The notes beneath the pieces are model-generated. The model did no database searches and was not told the origin of the DNA. It saw only the letters and a program-made list of their open reading frames with translations. Source: Bacillota bacterium (GTDB lineage: Bacteria > Bacillota > Sulfobacillia > RBS10-35 > JAJYVN01). Taken from it: a stretch of DNA of 8,821 bases. The position numbers and the translations under genes are program-made. Below, piece after piece: positions 1-6,602 of this stretch. Within the stretch, counting starts at the first letter, position 1. Every line of letters begins with the position of its first letter. The stretch covers positions 1 to 8,821 of the forward strand of contig JAJYVN010000119.1 in assembly GCA_021791995.1 (NCBI GenBank). Reading direction: 5' to 3'.

Positions 1-125
1 TGGAGACGTTAAACGCCTGTGGAGCAGAAGGCTCTGGCCAGGAGAACGGCCTGGTGAAACCGGCTGCTGCGAAGCAGGAACGTTCCAATAGGAAACCGGC
101 GGTAGCCGGAAACAAACGACTATAA
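1..125 (+). CDS. tnpB: TnpB / IS605 OrfB-type RNA-guided endonuclease, C-terminal end (partial, 5' end outside window)
   Basis: Reading from base 3, 40 codons run to a TAA at 123-125. The peptide begins ETLNACGAEGSG and contains PAAAKQE. From family knowledge, ET(L/V)NACG..GSG followed by a (V)KPA..KQE segment is the weakly conserved tail found just after the zinc finger and last RuvC portion of many IS200/IS605- and IS607-associated TnpB proteins. No catalytic residue lies inside the window. TnpB is an RNA-guided DNA nuclease encoded in transposons and guided by an RNA made from the 3' end of its own gene. The same bases here can form several short hairpins, which fits that dual use. It converges on arsB with 14 bp between the stop codons. 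The assignment rests on a short tail only, so moderate confidence. Confidence 0.7.
   Translation, partial: ETLNACGAEGSGQENGLVKPAAAKQERSNRKPAVAGNKRL
18..118 (+). ncRNA. Candidate omega/reRNA scaffold overlapping the tnpB 3' end
   Basis: Four small hairpins follow one another on the + strand. They are CCAGG (38-42) with CCTGG (50-54); CTGCT (64-68) closed by a GCGA tetraloop on AGCAG (73-77); TTCC (83-86) with GGAA (91-94); and CCGGC (96-100) with GCCGG (105-109) across GGTA. The second and third stem partners are mutually exclusive with little else, so all four can coexist. In TnpB systems the guide RNA scaffold covers the end of tnpB and the transposon right end, and the guide starts just past the last scaffold element. 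By analogy the scaffold would end near 110-118 and the guide would read into the tnpB/arsB junction. The boundaries are inferred, not seen. Confidence 0.4.
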
Positions 126-139
126 GAACAGAAACGGCG

Positions 140-1435
140 TCACGCATGAAGCGCGGTGATACCCCATAGGGCCAGCAACACGGCGACAAGGACCGGCAGG
201 GTGAGGACGACCCCCACGCGACAGTAGTAGCCCCAGCCGATGCGCATCCCGCGCCGCTCCAGGACGTGCAGCCATAATAGCGTCGCCAGGGATCCGATGG
301 GGGTGATCTTGGGTCCGAGATCGCTCCCCACCACGTTGGCCAAGGCCATCCCGAGTCGAACCGCCCCATGCGCCCCCGAGGCCGCGATCCCCAGGGCGGT
401 GACAAGCACGGCCGGGAGGTTATTCATCACGGCCGAGAGGCCAGCGGCTGTGATGCCGGTCGCAAGGATGGACACCCCCATCCCATGGCGCTCTGCCCGG
501 AGCAGCACAGCACCGAGCGCGGTGATGAGATCCGCCTGGCGCAGTCCGAATACGACCACATACATCCCGATCGAGAAGACCACGATCCGCCATGGGGCAT
601 CACGGACCACATGGCGCACATCCACGGTTCCACTGCGCCAGGCCGCCACCAAAAGGATCAGCGCGGCACCTCCCGCCACCACCGACACGGGCAGATGCAC
701 AACCTGCGTGAGGAGGTACCCTCCCACCAACAGCCCGAGCAAAACGATGGAGAGCCGAAAAAGGCCCTGATCACGGATCGCGGAGGCGGGGTTTGGCAGT
801 TCCCCAACCTCCACCCGTGTGGGCAGATCCTTGCCGAAAAAGGCATACAGGACGCCGAGGCTCGCCAACACGGCCGCCAGATCGACGGGAACCATACGTA
901 CCGCGTAGCTGATAAATCCGATATGGAAGAAGTCTGCGGAGATGATGTTCACCAGATTGCTGACAACCAGCGGTAGCGATGTCGTATCCGCAATGAATCC
1001 GCCGGCCATCACCAAGGCCAGGACCGCCGCACGTGGCAAGCGCAGGGCCCGACTCTGTTCGTAGACGATGGGCGTCAGGATCAGTGCCCCGCCATCGTTG
1101 GTGAAAAGCGCCGAGACAACTGCCCCCAACAGCAGTACATAGACGAACATGCGCCGACCATCACCTTGGGAGGCACGCGCCATGTGCAGGGCAGCCCACT
1201 CGAAGAAACCAATCGCATCGAGGAGTAGCGAGATCAGAACAACCGCCACAAAGGTCAGGGTGGCGTCCCAAACGAGATCCACCACTCGGACCACATCCCC
1301 CAGGGAAACCACGCCCAGAAGGACCGCCAGAAGGCCGCCCACCGCTGCGGGCCAGCCGATCGAGAGACCGCGCGGCTGCCAGATCACGAGGGTGAGGACA
1401 GAAACAAAGAGAGCAATCGCCACTACGCCGTGCAT
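140..1435 (-). CDS. arsB: Arsenite (As(III)/Sb(III)) efflux permease, ArsB family
   Basis: A 431-residue polytopic membrane protein, close to the usual ArsB length of about 429. ArsB exports arsenite or antimonite across the cytoplasmic membrane, driven by the proton gradient or by an ArsA ATPase partner. Family landmarks are in order: IWQPRGLSIGW (18-28), LLLDAIGFFEWAALH (70-84), FTNDGGALILTPI (111-123), GFIADTTSLPLVVSNLVNI (146-164), MNNLPAVLV (337-345) and SDLGPKITPIGSLATLLWLH (371-390). Hydrophobic helices fill most of the rest, with one larger polar loop near 200-228. The ATG at 1433-1435 is preceded by a purine-rich GGGAGGGG stretch. No arsR, arsC, arsA or arsD lies beside it. It is divergent from the Gfo/Idh/MocA gene and converges on the tnpB remnant. 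Family assignment is firm; substrate follows from the family. Confidence 0.93.
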   Translation of the reverse strand: MHGVVAIALFVSVLTLVIWQPRGLSIGWPAAVGGLLAVLLGVVSLGDVVRVVDLVWDATLTFVAVVLISLLLDAIGFFEWAALHMARASQGDGRRMFVYVLLLGAVVSALFTNDGGALILTPIVYEQSRALRLPRAAVLALVMAGGFIADTTSLPLVVSNLVNIISADFFHIGFISYAVRMVPVDLAAVLASLGVLYAFFGKDLPTRVEVGELPNPASAIRDQGLFRLSIVLLGLLVGGYLLTQVVHLPVSVVAGGAALILLVAAWRSGTVDVRHVVRDAPWRIVVFSIGMYVVVFGLRQADLITALGAVLLRAERHGMGVSILATGITAAGLSAVMNNLPAVLVTALGIAASGAHGAVRLGMALANVVGSDLGPKITPIGSLATLLWLHVLERRGMRIGWGYYCRVGVVLTLPVLVAVLLALWGITALHA

Positions 1436-1487
1436 GTCCCCTCCCGCTCCCCTCTATGAAGAGGAAAGCCCGCAAGGCACGACCAAC

Positions 1488-1493
1488 ATCATA
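1488..1493 (-). promoter_or_regulatory. Weak candidate -10 box for arsB
   Basis: The minus strand reads TATGAT here, five of six matches to TATAAT, 52 bp upstream of the arsB ATG. No convincing -35 hexamer sits at the expected 16-18 bp. I saw no ArsR-type operator in the 166-bp arsB/oxidoreductase intergenic region (1436-1601). The only other structure there is a small hairpin, CCTCT (1451-1455) with AGAGG (1460-1464), in the presumed arsB leader. Confidence 0.2.
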
Positions 1494-1601
1494 CGACGGC
1501 GGACCACCCACGGCGACGCCCCAAAACTCCGGTGCCCATACCGCAGGAACCGCACATCCATCCGAGAAGCCAGAGGACAATTCGGTGGGTGGGGTGATCG
1601 C

Positions 1602-2621
1602 ATGGCATGGGGAGTCGGAGTCGTCGGGTATGGGCAACAGGGTCGTTGGCACGCCGGGCACCTTGGGCGCCAGGAGCCGGACTTTCGCCTCGTCGGTATT
1701 TATGATCCAACCGAGGCGTGCCGCGCCCGGGCCCAGACCGACTGGGCGGGATCCCCCGTCACCATCTACGCCGAGCTGGATCGGTTCTTGGCAGACCCAG
1801 CGATTGAGTTGGTGCTCATCGCAACCCCGACCACCTCGCATGCCCCTCTCACGATCTCTGCCTTGGAGGCCGGAAAGCACGTGGTGTGTGAGAAGCCGAT
1901 GGCCATGAATGCGGATGAAGGCTATGCCATGCTGCAAGCTGCCACCCGTGCCGGTCGCGTCTTCAGCGTGTTCCAGAACCGACGCTGGGACGGATACTTC
2001 CTCCAGGCAAAGTCAGCGGTGGAGTCCGGCTACCTCGGCCGGATCATGGAGTTAGGCTTCGTCGAGCACAGTTTCGCCCCCGGCTCACTCACCTACGGCG
2101 TGTCGGCGTTTCGCTCCCAATGGCGCGCCGAACGCGCCTATGGCGGCGGAATGCTCTATGACTGGGGGGGCCACCGCGTCGACCAACTGCTGCTTTTGCA
2201 TCGGGCTCCCGTCGAGCGTGTCTACTGCCAATTGGTCAACGGGCACTGGCTCCAGGAGCAGGACGCCGACAACGGCTTCCACATCGAGATCACATTCACG
2301 GATTCTGTGGTTGCGCATGTGGAGATGAATACCGTCTCCCTGGCTGGCGTGCGTACCGCCTGGTACGTCTCGGGCACCGAGGGCGGCTACCTGCAGGGAA
2401 AGCTTTTGCACCGTGTCCGCGGCCGGATCTTCACCACCGACTGGCCGGAACCAAACGGCGTCGAAGGCTTCTGGCCGAACCTGGTACGGGTTCTCCGACA
2501 AGAGCCAGGAGCCGTCCAGGGCGTCCCGCCCGAGGAGAGCGTGCGGGTCATGCGCGTCATTGATGCAGCCTTCCAGTCCCACGAGCAGGGGCAGGTCGTC
2601 CGATTCGATTCACCGGTGTGA
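1602..2621 (+). CDS. Gfo/Idh/MocA family NAD(P)-dependent oxidoreductase
   Basis: A 339-residue protein, a typical length for this family of NAD(P)-dependent sugar, inositol and related oxidoreductases. The N-terminal Rossmann fold has GVVGYGQQG (residues 6-14). The family EKP motif is at E97-K98-P99, within HVVCEKPMAMN. The C-terminal alpha/beta domain carries GGGMLYDWGGHRVDQL (181-196), which matches the usual GGG...D.G.H..D pattern holding the likely catalytic Asp/His. The ATG at 1602 was chosen because GGGGTGA lies 4 nt upstream and the Rossmann strand starts directly after it; the frame stays open further upstream but is not protein-like. It is the only plus-strand metabolic gene here and stands alone. 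Its end overlaps the convergent CoA-ligase gene by 12 bp. The substrate cannot be told from the sequence; a dehydrogenase for a sugar or cyclitol, or a biliverdin reductase-like enzyme, is equally possible. Confidence 0.9.
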   Translation: MAWGVGVVGYGQQGRWHAGHLGRQEPDFRLVGIYDPTEACRARAQTDWAGSPVTIYAELDRFLADPAIELVLIATPTTSHAPLTISALEAGKHVVCEKPMAMNADEGYAMLQAATRAGRVFSVFQNRRWDGYFLQAKSAVESGYLGRIMELGFVEHSFAPGSLTYGVSAFRSQWRAERAYGGGMLYDWGGHRVDQLLLLHRAPVERVYCQLVNGHWLQEQDADNGFHIEITFTDSVVAHVEMNTVSLAGVRTAWYVSGTEGGYLQGKLLHRVRGRIFTTDWPEPNGVEGFWPNLVRVLRQEPGAVQGVPPEESVRVMRVIDAAFQSHEQGQVVRFDSPV

Positions 2622-4022
2622 TCGGCTGCTCCCGTAGGCCAACCAGGCGGCTGCGGCCCGCGCCGCGCGACGCGCGGACGAGATGACCGGTACTTTCCCC
2701 TCGCGCAGGATGGCATTCGCCTCTTCGGAGGCGAATGTCGGCGAGAGGGCAACGACGACGAGGGGCTTCGGCAGCCGGGGAACCAAATCGACCAGAGCCC
2801 TTGCAATCATCGGATCGAACTGATCGTGCCGATGTGGCAGAGGAAAGAGCAGCATACCGATGCCCGGATCGTCTGCCATCCGTCGGAGCGAGCGCCCGAC
2901 CAAATCGGGATCCTGGAAGACAGCGGTCGTGAGGTCCGTCGGATTCGCGACCGCTGCAATCTCCGGCAATAGACTGCGGAGGGAGGCTGTCGTGGACGGT
3001 GCCAAGGGCGGAAGCGGTGCGCCCGCGACGGCAGCCTGATCGGCCAAGAGCCCTCCGGCACCGCCGGAGAACGTGCAGACCCCAATCCCACCGGGCCCTG
3101 GCTCCGGATAGCGTGCAAAGAGACGCGTTATATCCGAGAGTTCATCGAGATCCTCCACCGGAATGCAGCCCCACGATCGCATGGACTCGCCGGACACCGC
3201 GCCCCCCTTGGCGGCCGTGTGGTTACGCGCGGCCATCGCCCCACCGGGAGTCGCACCGATCTTGAGTAGAACCACCGGCTTACCAACGGTGCTGCAATGC
3301 TCTAAGGCTTGGCGTAGACGACTCTCATCCCGCCAACCCTCGAGGATAGCCGCCACGACGGTGGTTTCCGAGTCCTCGGCCAAGAAATCGATAAAGTCGC
3401 TCGCCTCGAGATCCACCTCGTTCCCCGTCGAGAACCAGTAGCTGAACCCGAGCCCGGTGTCCATCGTGTCCAGCACGGCACGGCCCAATGCGCCGCCTTG
3501 GCTGACGAGCCCCACCGGTCCAGGGAGGAGAGCGGCTGGATCGAACTGAGCGGAAAAGGTCACCACCAACCGATCGCGAATCTGCCACAGCCCAGGGCAG
3601 TTGGGACCATAGATGCGAATCCCCGTCTCTGCCACGACACGCCGCAGTTCGGCCGTGCGGAGATCCCCATCCCCACCGACCTCATCAAACCCAGCCGAGA
3701 GGATGATGGCCGCACCCACCTTTCGCGCGGCCGCCTCTTCCACGACCCCGACAACGTACTGCGCCGGGACAGCGACAATCACCAGATCACAGGGCACAGG
3801 CACCTGACGCACGCTCGGATAACAGGGAAGACCTTCGATCGCCTGGTAGCGCGGGTTCACCGGATAGAGGCCGCCGGTATAGCCACAGGCCAAAAGAGAT
3901 GGCACGATCCGGCCAGCAAACTTCTCGGAATCGGTCGAGGCTCCGACGACGGCAATTCCACGGGGATGGAGGAGAGACCGAAAGGTCTCGGTCGATCGAA
4001 CGGGAACCAATGGTCGCTGCAC
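2610..4022 (-). CDS. NDP-forming acyl-CoA synthetase, alpha-type subunit (CoA-binding and phosphohistidine domains, no ATP-grasp)
   Basis: This enzyme family interconverts acyl-CoA plus NDP/phosphate with free acid, CoA and NTP through a phosphohistidine. With the GTG start at 4022 the protein has 470 residues. The CoA-binding Rossmann domain opens with GIAVVGAS (22-29) and includes YGPNCPGL (138-145), the succinyl-CoA-ligase-like signature. The second domain has GLVSQGGALG (171-180), STGNEVDL (198-205) and the RNHT motif with H268, the expected phosphorylated His. A third domain begins near residue 312 and holds NPTDLT (360-365). This is the domain 1-2-5 order of a detached alpha subunit; the ATP-grasp beta part is absent, and none is encoded in this window. 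The GTG was chosen for a GGGAG 6 nt upstream and a family-like N-terminus; a TTG at 4139 would add 39 unconserved residues. It probably activates the substrate of the two upstream acyl-CoA dehydrogenases. The acid is unknown. Confidence 0.85.
   Translation of the reverse strand: MQRPLVPVRSTETFRSLLHPRGIAVVGASTDSEKFAGRIVPSLLACGYTGGLYPVNPRYQAIEGLPCYPSVRQVPVPCDLVIVAVPAQYVVGVVEEAAARKVGAAIILSAGFDEVGGDGDLRTAELRRVVAETGIRIYGPNCPGLWQIRDRLVVTFSAQFDPAALLPGPVGLVSQGGALGRAVLDTMDTGLGFSYWFSTGNEVDLEASDFIDFLAEDSETTVVAAILEGWRDESRLRQALEHCSTVGKPVVLLKIGATPGGAMAARNHTAAKGGAVSGESMRSWGCIPVEDLDELSDITRLFARYPEPGPGGIGVCTFSGGAGGLLADQAAVAGAPLPPLAPSTTASLRSLLPEIAAVANPTDLTTAVFQDPDLVGRSLRRMADDPGIGMLLFPLPHRHDQFDPMIARALVDLVPRLPKPLVVVALSPTFASEEANAILREGKVPVISSARRAARAAAAWLAYGSSRSHR
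2714..2737 (+). terminator. Candidate stem-loop with UUCG tetraloop downstream of the oxidoreductase gene
   Basis: CATTCGCCTC (2714-2723) and GAGGCGAATG (2728-2737) form a perfect 10-bp stem closed by TTCG. In plus-strand RNA this gives a very stable C(UUCG)G tetraloop, 92 nt after the stop of the Gfo/Idh/MocA gene and inside the convergent synthetase gene. No T-run follows, so it would not be a classic intrinsic terminator; it could pause RNA polymerase or protect the 3' end. It also encodes part of the synthetase C-terminus (FASEEANA), so chance is possible. Confidence 0.3.
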
Positions 4023-4313
4023 GGCACGCTCCCGGCCACGGGCATGCCCGAGCCGGGTACCAGCCCCTTTCCACTCTATACTGCACTCCAGTATCCCCGA
4101 AGATGCCCGCTCTGGCGAGGAGGATTGCACAATCCGCAAGCTTCGTAGCGGTGGATCTGCACGGACAGCCCGTCATAAAATTGCCAGGCGCCTTGGTACG
4201 CAACGCTTGCGACGCTGTGAAGGTCAGGAACTTTGGCTGAAACGCCCGCTAGCGGCCGAAGAGATGGCCCTCGCATCCCGTTGGACCGTTGACGGGAGAC
4301 AGCCCTCTTCCCG
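4023..4313 (-). other. Intergenic spacer / leader between acyl-CoA dehydrogenase B and the synthetase subunit
   Basis: This 291-bp stretch has no convincing gene. It starts, in transcription order, with the large inverted repeat 4282-4324. It also contains a 10-bp palindrome CCGCTAGCGG (4246-4255). Two weak promoter candidates face the synthetase gene: minus-strand TATAGA at 4075-4080 without a good -35, and TTGCGT-17 bp-TTTTAT around 4168-4196. The synthetase frame stays open up to a TTG at 4139, but that extension is Ser/Arg/Gly-rich and unlike the family. I infer that the synthetase gene may be transcribed separately from the dehydrogenases. Confidence 0.4.
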
Positions 4314-4324
4314 TCAACGGTCCA
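4282..4324 (-). terminator. Perfect 16-bp inverted repeat at the end of the acyl-CoA dehydrogenase pair
   Basis: TGGACCGTTGACGGGA (4282-4297) is an exact reverse complement of TCCCGTCAACGGTCCA (4309-4324), with an 11-nt loop. The arm 4309-4324 contains the last codons (Leu-Asp-Arg) and TGA stop of dehydrogenase B, so the hairpin forms at the 3' end of that message. No T-tract follows on either strand. I read it as a U-less terminator or a 3'-end stabilising hairpin that separates the dehydrogenase transcript from the synthetase gene. Alternatives are a protein-binding site or a repeat family element. Confidence 0.5.
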
Positions 4325-5390
4325 GCCGCGCCAGGACATCGCTTGTCGCCAGCCCCGCCAGTTCTTCGTTATTCCCCTCCAAGAACCGATAGAGCCGCAA
4401 CTCCCGCCAGAAGTGCTCAAACGGGAGGTCCCGGCAATACCCGTATCCCCCGTACATCTGGATGACCCGATCGACGATGGCACAGGCGGCGTCCGTCGCT
4501 ACCACCTTCGCCACCAAAGCCGCATGGGTCGGATCTCCCCCCGCATCCGCCTGCAGGGCTGCTCGATGGACCAAGAGTCGCGACGCATGCAGCTCACGCG
4601 CCGAATCGGCCACAAGCCACTGCATCGCCTGGCGGTCCGCGAGCGGCTTCCCGAAGGTCACGCGCCCCCGAAGATGCTCCAATGCCCTCTCAAGGCAATA
4701 CTCCGCCGCCCCCACCGCCCCGGCCGCCAACTGCAGACGCTGCATGGCTTGCCACCGTGCCAGCGCATCACCGATCCCCTCCAACACGCCATCCGGTCCC
4801 ACACGGCACCCCTGGAAAACCAGATCAACCAACTCCGCCGATCCCATGGTGCCTCGGCGGTTCACCACGGCATAGCCCGCAAGACCGAGCGTACAGACGA
4901 CTCCCGCATCCCCCTGCGCGACGATCAGGAGATCCGTCGCCTTCCAAGCAGGGACACCGGGGCAGACCCCATCGACCATCATTTTCCCGTCCGGGCCCAT
5001 CTGGAAGGTCAAGGATCCCTCCGGCACCTGCAGCTGATGGACGCGTCGCTCGCCACGGACGCACGCTTCCACCACATCGCTGCCCAACCCACCCACACCG
5101 GGCGGGAACTCGCCCGCCGAGAAGAGCTGATAGGACCAAAGTCCCAGAAGACTCCGGTGCCACTCCTCCTGCACCACCGCACACTGGCGCCACGACAGCC
5201 CGAGTCCTCCCACCTCCCGAGGAGCATGCAACCCCCACAGACCACATGCCCGGCGGGCTCGGTGTACCGCTTCCGCGATGGCAACTCCGGGAGGGCCCTG
5301 CTGCGGCAAAGATTCCTCGAGCGGCCGCAACGCCGCGATGAGATCGCGCGCGACGCGGCGCCACTTCTGCCCATCATCCTCTGTTGTCAC
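4314..5390 (-). CDS. Acyl-CoA dehydrogenase B (divergent, middle-domain motif missing)
   Basis: A 358-residue acyl-CoA dehydrogenase-fold protein, somewhat short for the usual 380-390. The C-terminal helical domain is well kept: RVTFGKPL (243-250) with Q254 is the Arg-x-x-Phe-Gly FAD contact motif, YGGYGY is at 313-318, and FLEGN (336-340) puts E338 where medium- and short-chain enzymes have their catalytic Glu. The middle beta domain lacks the usual ALTEP.AGSD flavin/substrate motif; the equivalent stretch near 114-130 reads RERRVHQLQVPEGSL-like sequence with no match. The GTG start at 5390 forms a GTGA overlap of 4 nt with the stop of dehydrogenase A, and GGGGGGAG sits just upstream, so translation is probably coupled. 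Taken with A, it looks like one half of a heteromeric enzyme. The substrate is unknown; it probably does not work alone. Confidence 0.88.
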   Translation of the reverse strand: MTTEDDGQKWRRVARDLIAALRPLEESLPQQGPPGVAIAEAVHRARRACGLWGLHAPREVGGLGLSWRQCAVVQEEWHRSLLGLWSYQLFSAGEFPPGVGGLGSDVVEACVRGERRVHQLQVPEGSLTFQMGPDGKMMVDGVCPGVPAWKATDLLIVAQGDAGVVCTLGLAGYAVVNRRGTMGSAELVDLVFQGCRVGPDGVLEGIGDALARWQAMQRLQLAAGAVGAAEYCLERALEHLRGRVTFGKPLADRQAMQWLVADSARELHASRLLVHRAALQADAGGDPTHAALVAKVVATDAACAIVDRVIQMYGGYGYCRDLPFEHFWRELRLYRFLEGNNEELAGLATSDVLARLDR

Positions 5391-6562
5391 CGGACTCCCC
5401 CCTCGACGCAGTCCAACGCGGCGTAACCCTTGAGCAGGCCACGCGCCACAACGAACTGCTGAATTTCATGCGTACCGGCTGCGATAGTGAACCGGCGGAT
5501 GTCTCGATAGTAGCGCTCCATGGGGAGGTTCGGTCCATAACCGTCAGGACCAAACCACTGGATCACCCGATCAACCACGTGCAGTGCTACTGTCGTTGCC
5601 GTGGCCTTGACCATCGAGGCCTCATGCCGAATGTCGAGGTCGGCGTCGGCCTTCCAGGCCGCCGCATACATCATCTCGCGCGCCGCATCCAGCTGGAGGG
5701 ACATGGGGCCGATCTCCCGATCGGACGCCACGCCCGCCGACCGAGCCAGCATCAGGCACCGCGTCGCCGCACCAATCGCGATCGGCGGCTGCAGTGCGAC
5801 GCGATCGCAAGCGAACCAACGCTGCGCCATCGTAAAGGCATTGCCAACCTCCCCCAAAACGCGGTCGGCCGGTACCCGACAGTTCTCAAAACGCAATTCG
5901 GAGGGTCGGTCGCCCCCCATAGTATCGAGCTGGCGCACGATTTCAAAACCCGGCGTGCCGTGGTCCACCAGAAACAGGGTGATCCCCGCGGAGTGGTCCG
6001 CGTGCGCGGGTGTCACGCCGAACACGAGGGCGTAATCGGCCTCGTCGGCATGGGAGGTAAAGATCTTAGCGCCATTGAGAACATAGTGCCCATCCCCATC
6101 CGGATCGGCGCGCAGTTGGATGGCGGCCGCGTCGGACCCGGCCCCTCGTTCCGTCAGGGCAAAACACCCCTGCCGCTCCCCACGAATCGTCGGCAGGAGG
6201 TAGCGCTCCCGCTGTTCCGCGTTGCAGTCATACAGCAGAATCGGGGGTTCCGTCCCCAGAAGCGGCGCCAAACTCCAGAGGGTCGTGTGCGCCAGCGCTT
6301 CCCGCAGTGCGCAGAGACCGACAAAGCCCAGCCCTCCCCCGCCCAACGCCTGCGGTACCGCGAGACCCCACAGTCCCTCGGCGCGAAGCCCCGCCACGAT
6401 GTCGCGCAGTTCCGCAAAAGGAAGGCGACTCGCGAAGGGAGGGAGAAGGGACTCACGCGGTACCAGTTCGCGTTCGACGAAGCTGCGCATCCGGTCCTTC
6501 CAGGTCTGCGTCTTCTCGGGCAGCACACCGTTCCACACAGGCAAGACCTCCGACGCGATCAT
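5387..6562 (-). CDS. Acyl-CoA dehydrogenase A (middle-domain motif intact, usual catalytic Glu missing)
   Basis: A 391-residue FAD-dependent acyl-CoA dehydrogenase, normal in length. The middle domain has CFALTERGAGSD (133-144), matching the canonical ALTEP.AGSD motif, followed by LNGAKIFTSHAD (162-173). The C-terminal domain is less typical. The Arg-x-x-Phe-Gly segment is replaced by ARSAGVASDREIG (273-285). In FTIAAGTHEIQ (358-368) the residue at the MCAD-type catalytic Glu position is A362. D253 in ACDRV aligns with the alternative helix-G base used by isovaleryl- and long-chain enzymes, so Asp may serve. The listed ATG has only weak Shine-Dalgarno support. A GTG at 6538 (codon 9) with GGAGG 8 nt upstream (6547-6551) is a serious alternative. 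The gene heads the run A-B-synthetase and diverges from rpsT across 110 bp. Confidence 0.92.
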   Translation of the reverse strand: MIASEVLPVWNGVLPEKTQTWKDRMRSFVERELVPRESLLPPFASRLPFAELRDIVAGLRAEGLWGLAVPQALGGGGLGFVGLCALREALAHTTLWSLAPLLGTEPPILLYDCNAEQRERYLLPTIRGERQGCFALTERGAGSDAAAIQLRADPDGDGHYVLNGAKIFTSHADEADYALVFGVTPAHADHSAGITLFLVDHGTPGFEIVRQLDTMGGDRPSELRFENCRVPADRVLGEVGNAFTMAQRWFACDRVALQPPIAIGAATRCLMLARSAGVASDREIGPMSLQLDAAREMMYAAAWKADADLDIRHEASMVKATATTVALHVVDRVIQWFGPDGYGPNLPMERYYRDIRRFTIAAGTHEIQQFVVARGLLKGYAALDCVEGGVR

Positions 6563-6602
6563 GCCCTAAGCACACGGGCTTGTCACGGAGCCTGGTACGG
6601 AG

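Noticed and set aside
240..976. Long plus-strand open frames opposite arsB
   Set aside because: They are antisense shadows of the arsB frame, rich in Arg/Pro/His with no recognisable motif, while arsB matches its family end to end.
1149..1601. Upstream extension of the Gfo/Idh/MocA frame
   Set aside because: It overlaps arsB on the other strand, is Arg/Thr-rich and lies before the Rossmann start; the ATG at 1602 fits the family and has a ribosome binding site.
3974..3989. GAGACC-GAAA-GGTCTC hairpin near the start of the synthetase gene
   Set aside because: A 6-bp stem inside coding sequence (Glu-Thr-Phe-Arg-Ser-Leu); expected by chance in a window this size and with no supporting context.
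4023..4139. N-terminal extension of the synthetase subunit from a TTG at 4139
   Set aside because: The 39 extra residues look non-conserved and the TTG has no Shine-Dalgarno sequence; the GTG at 4022 gives a family-like N-terminus.
4413..5426. 337-codon plus-strand open frame opposite dehydrogenase B
   Set aside because: Its composition (Arg, Pro, His) is that of a reversed GC-rich gene, and the minus-strand dehydrogenase explains the region.
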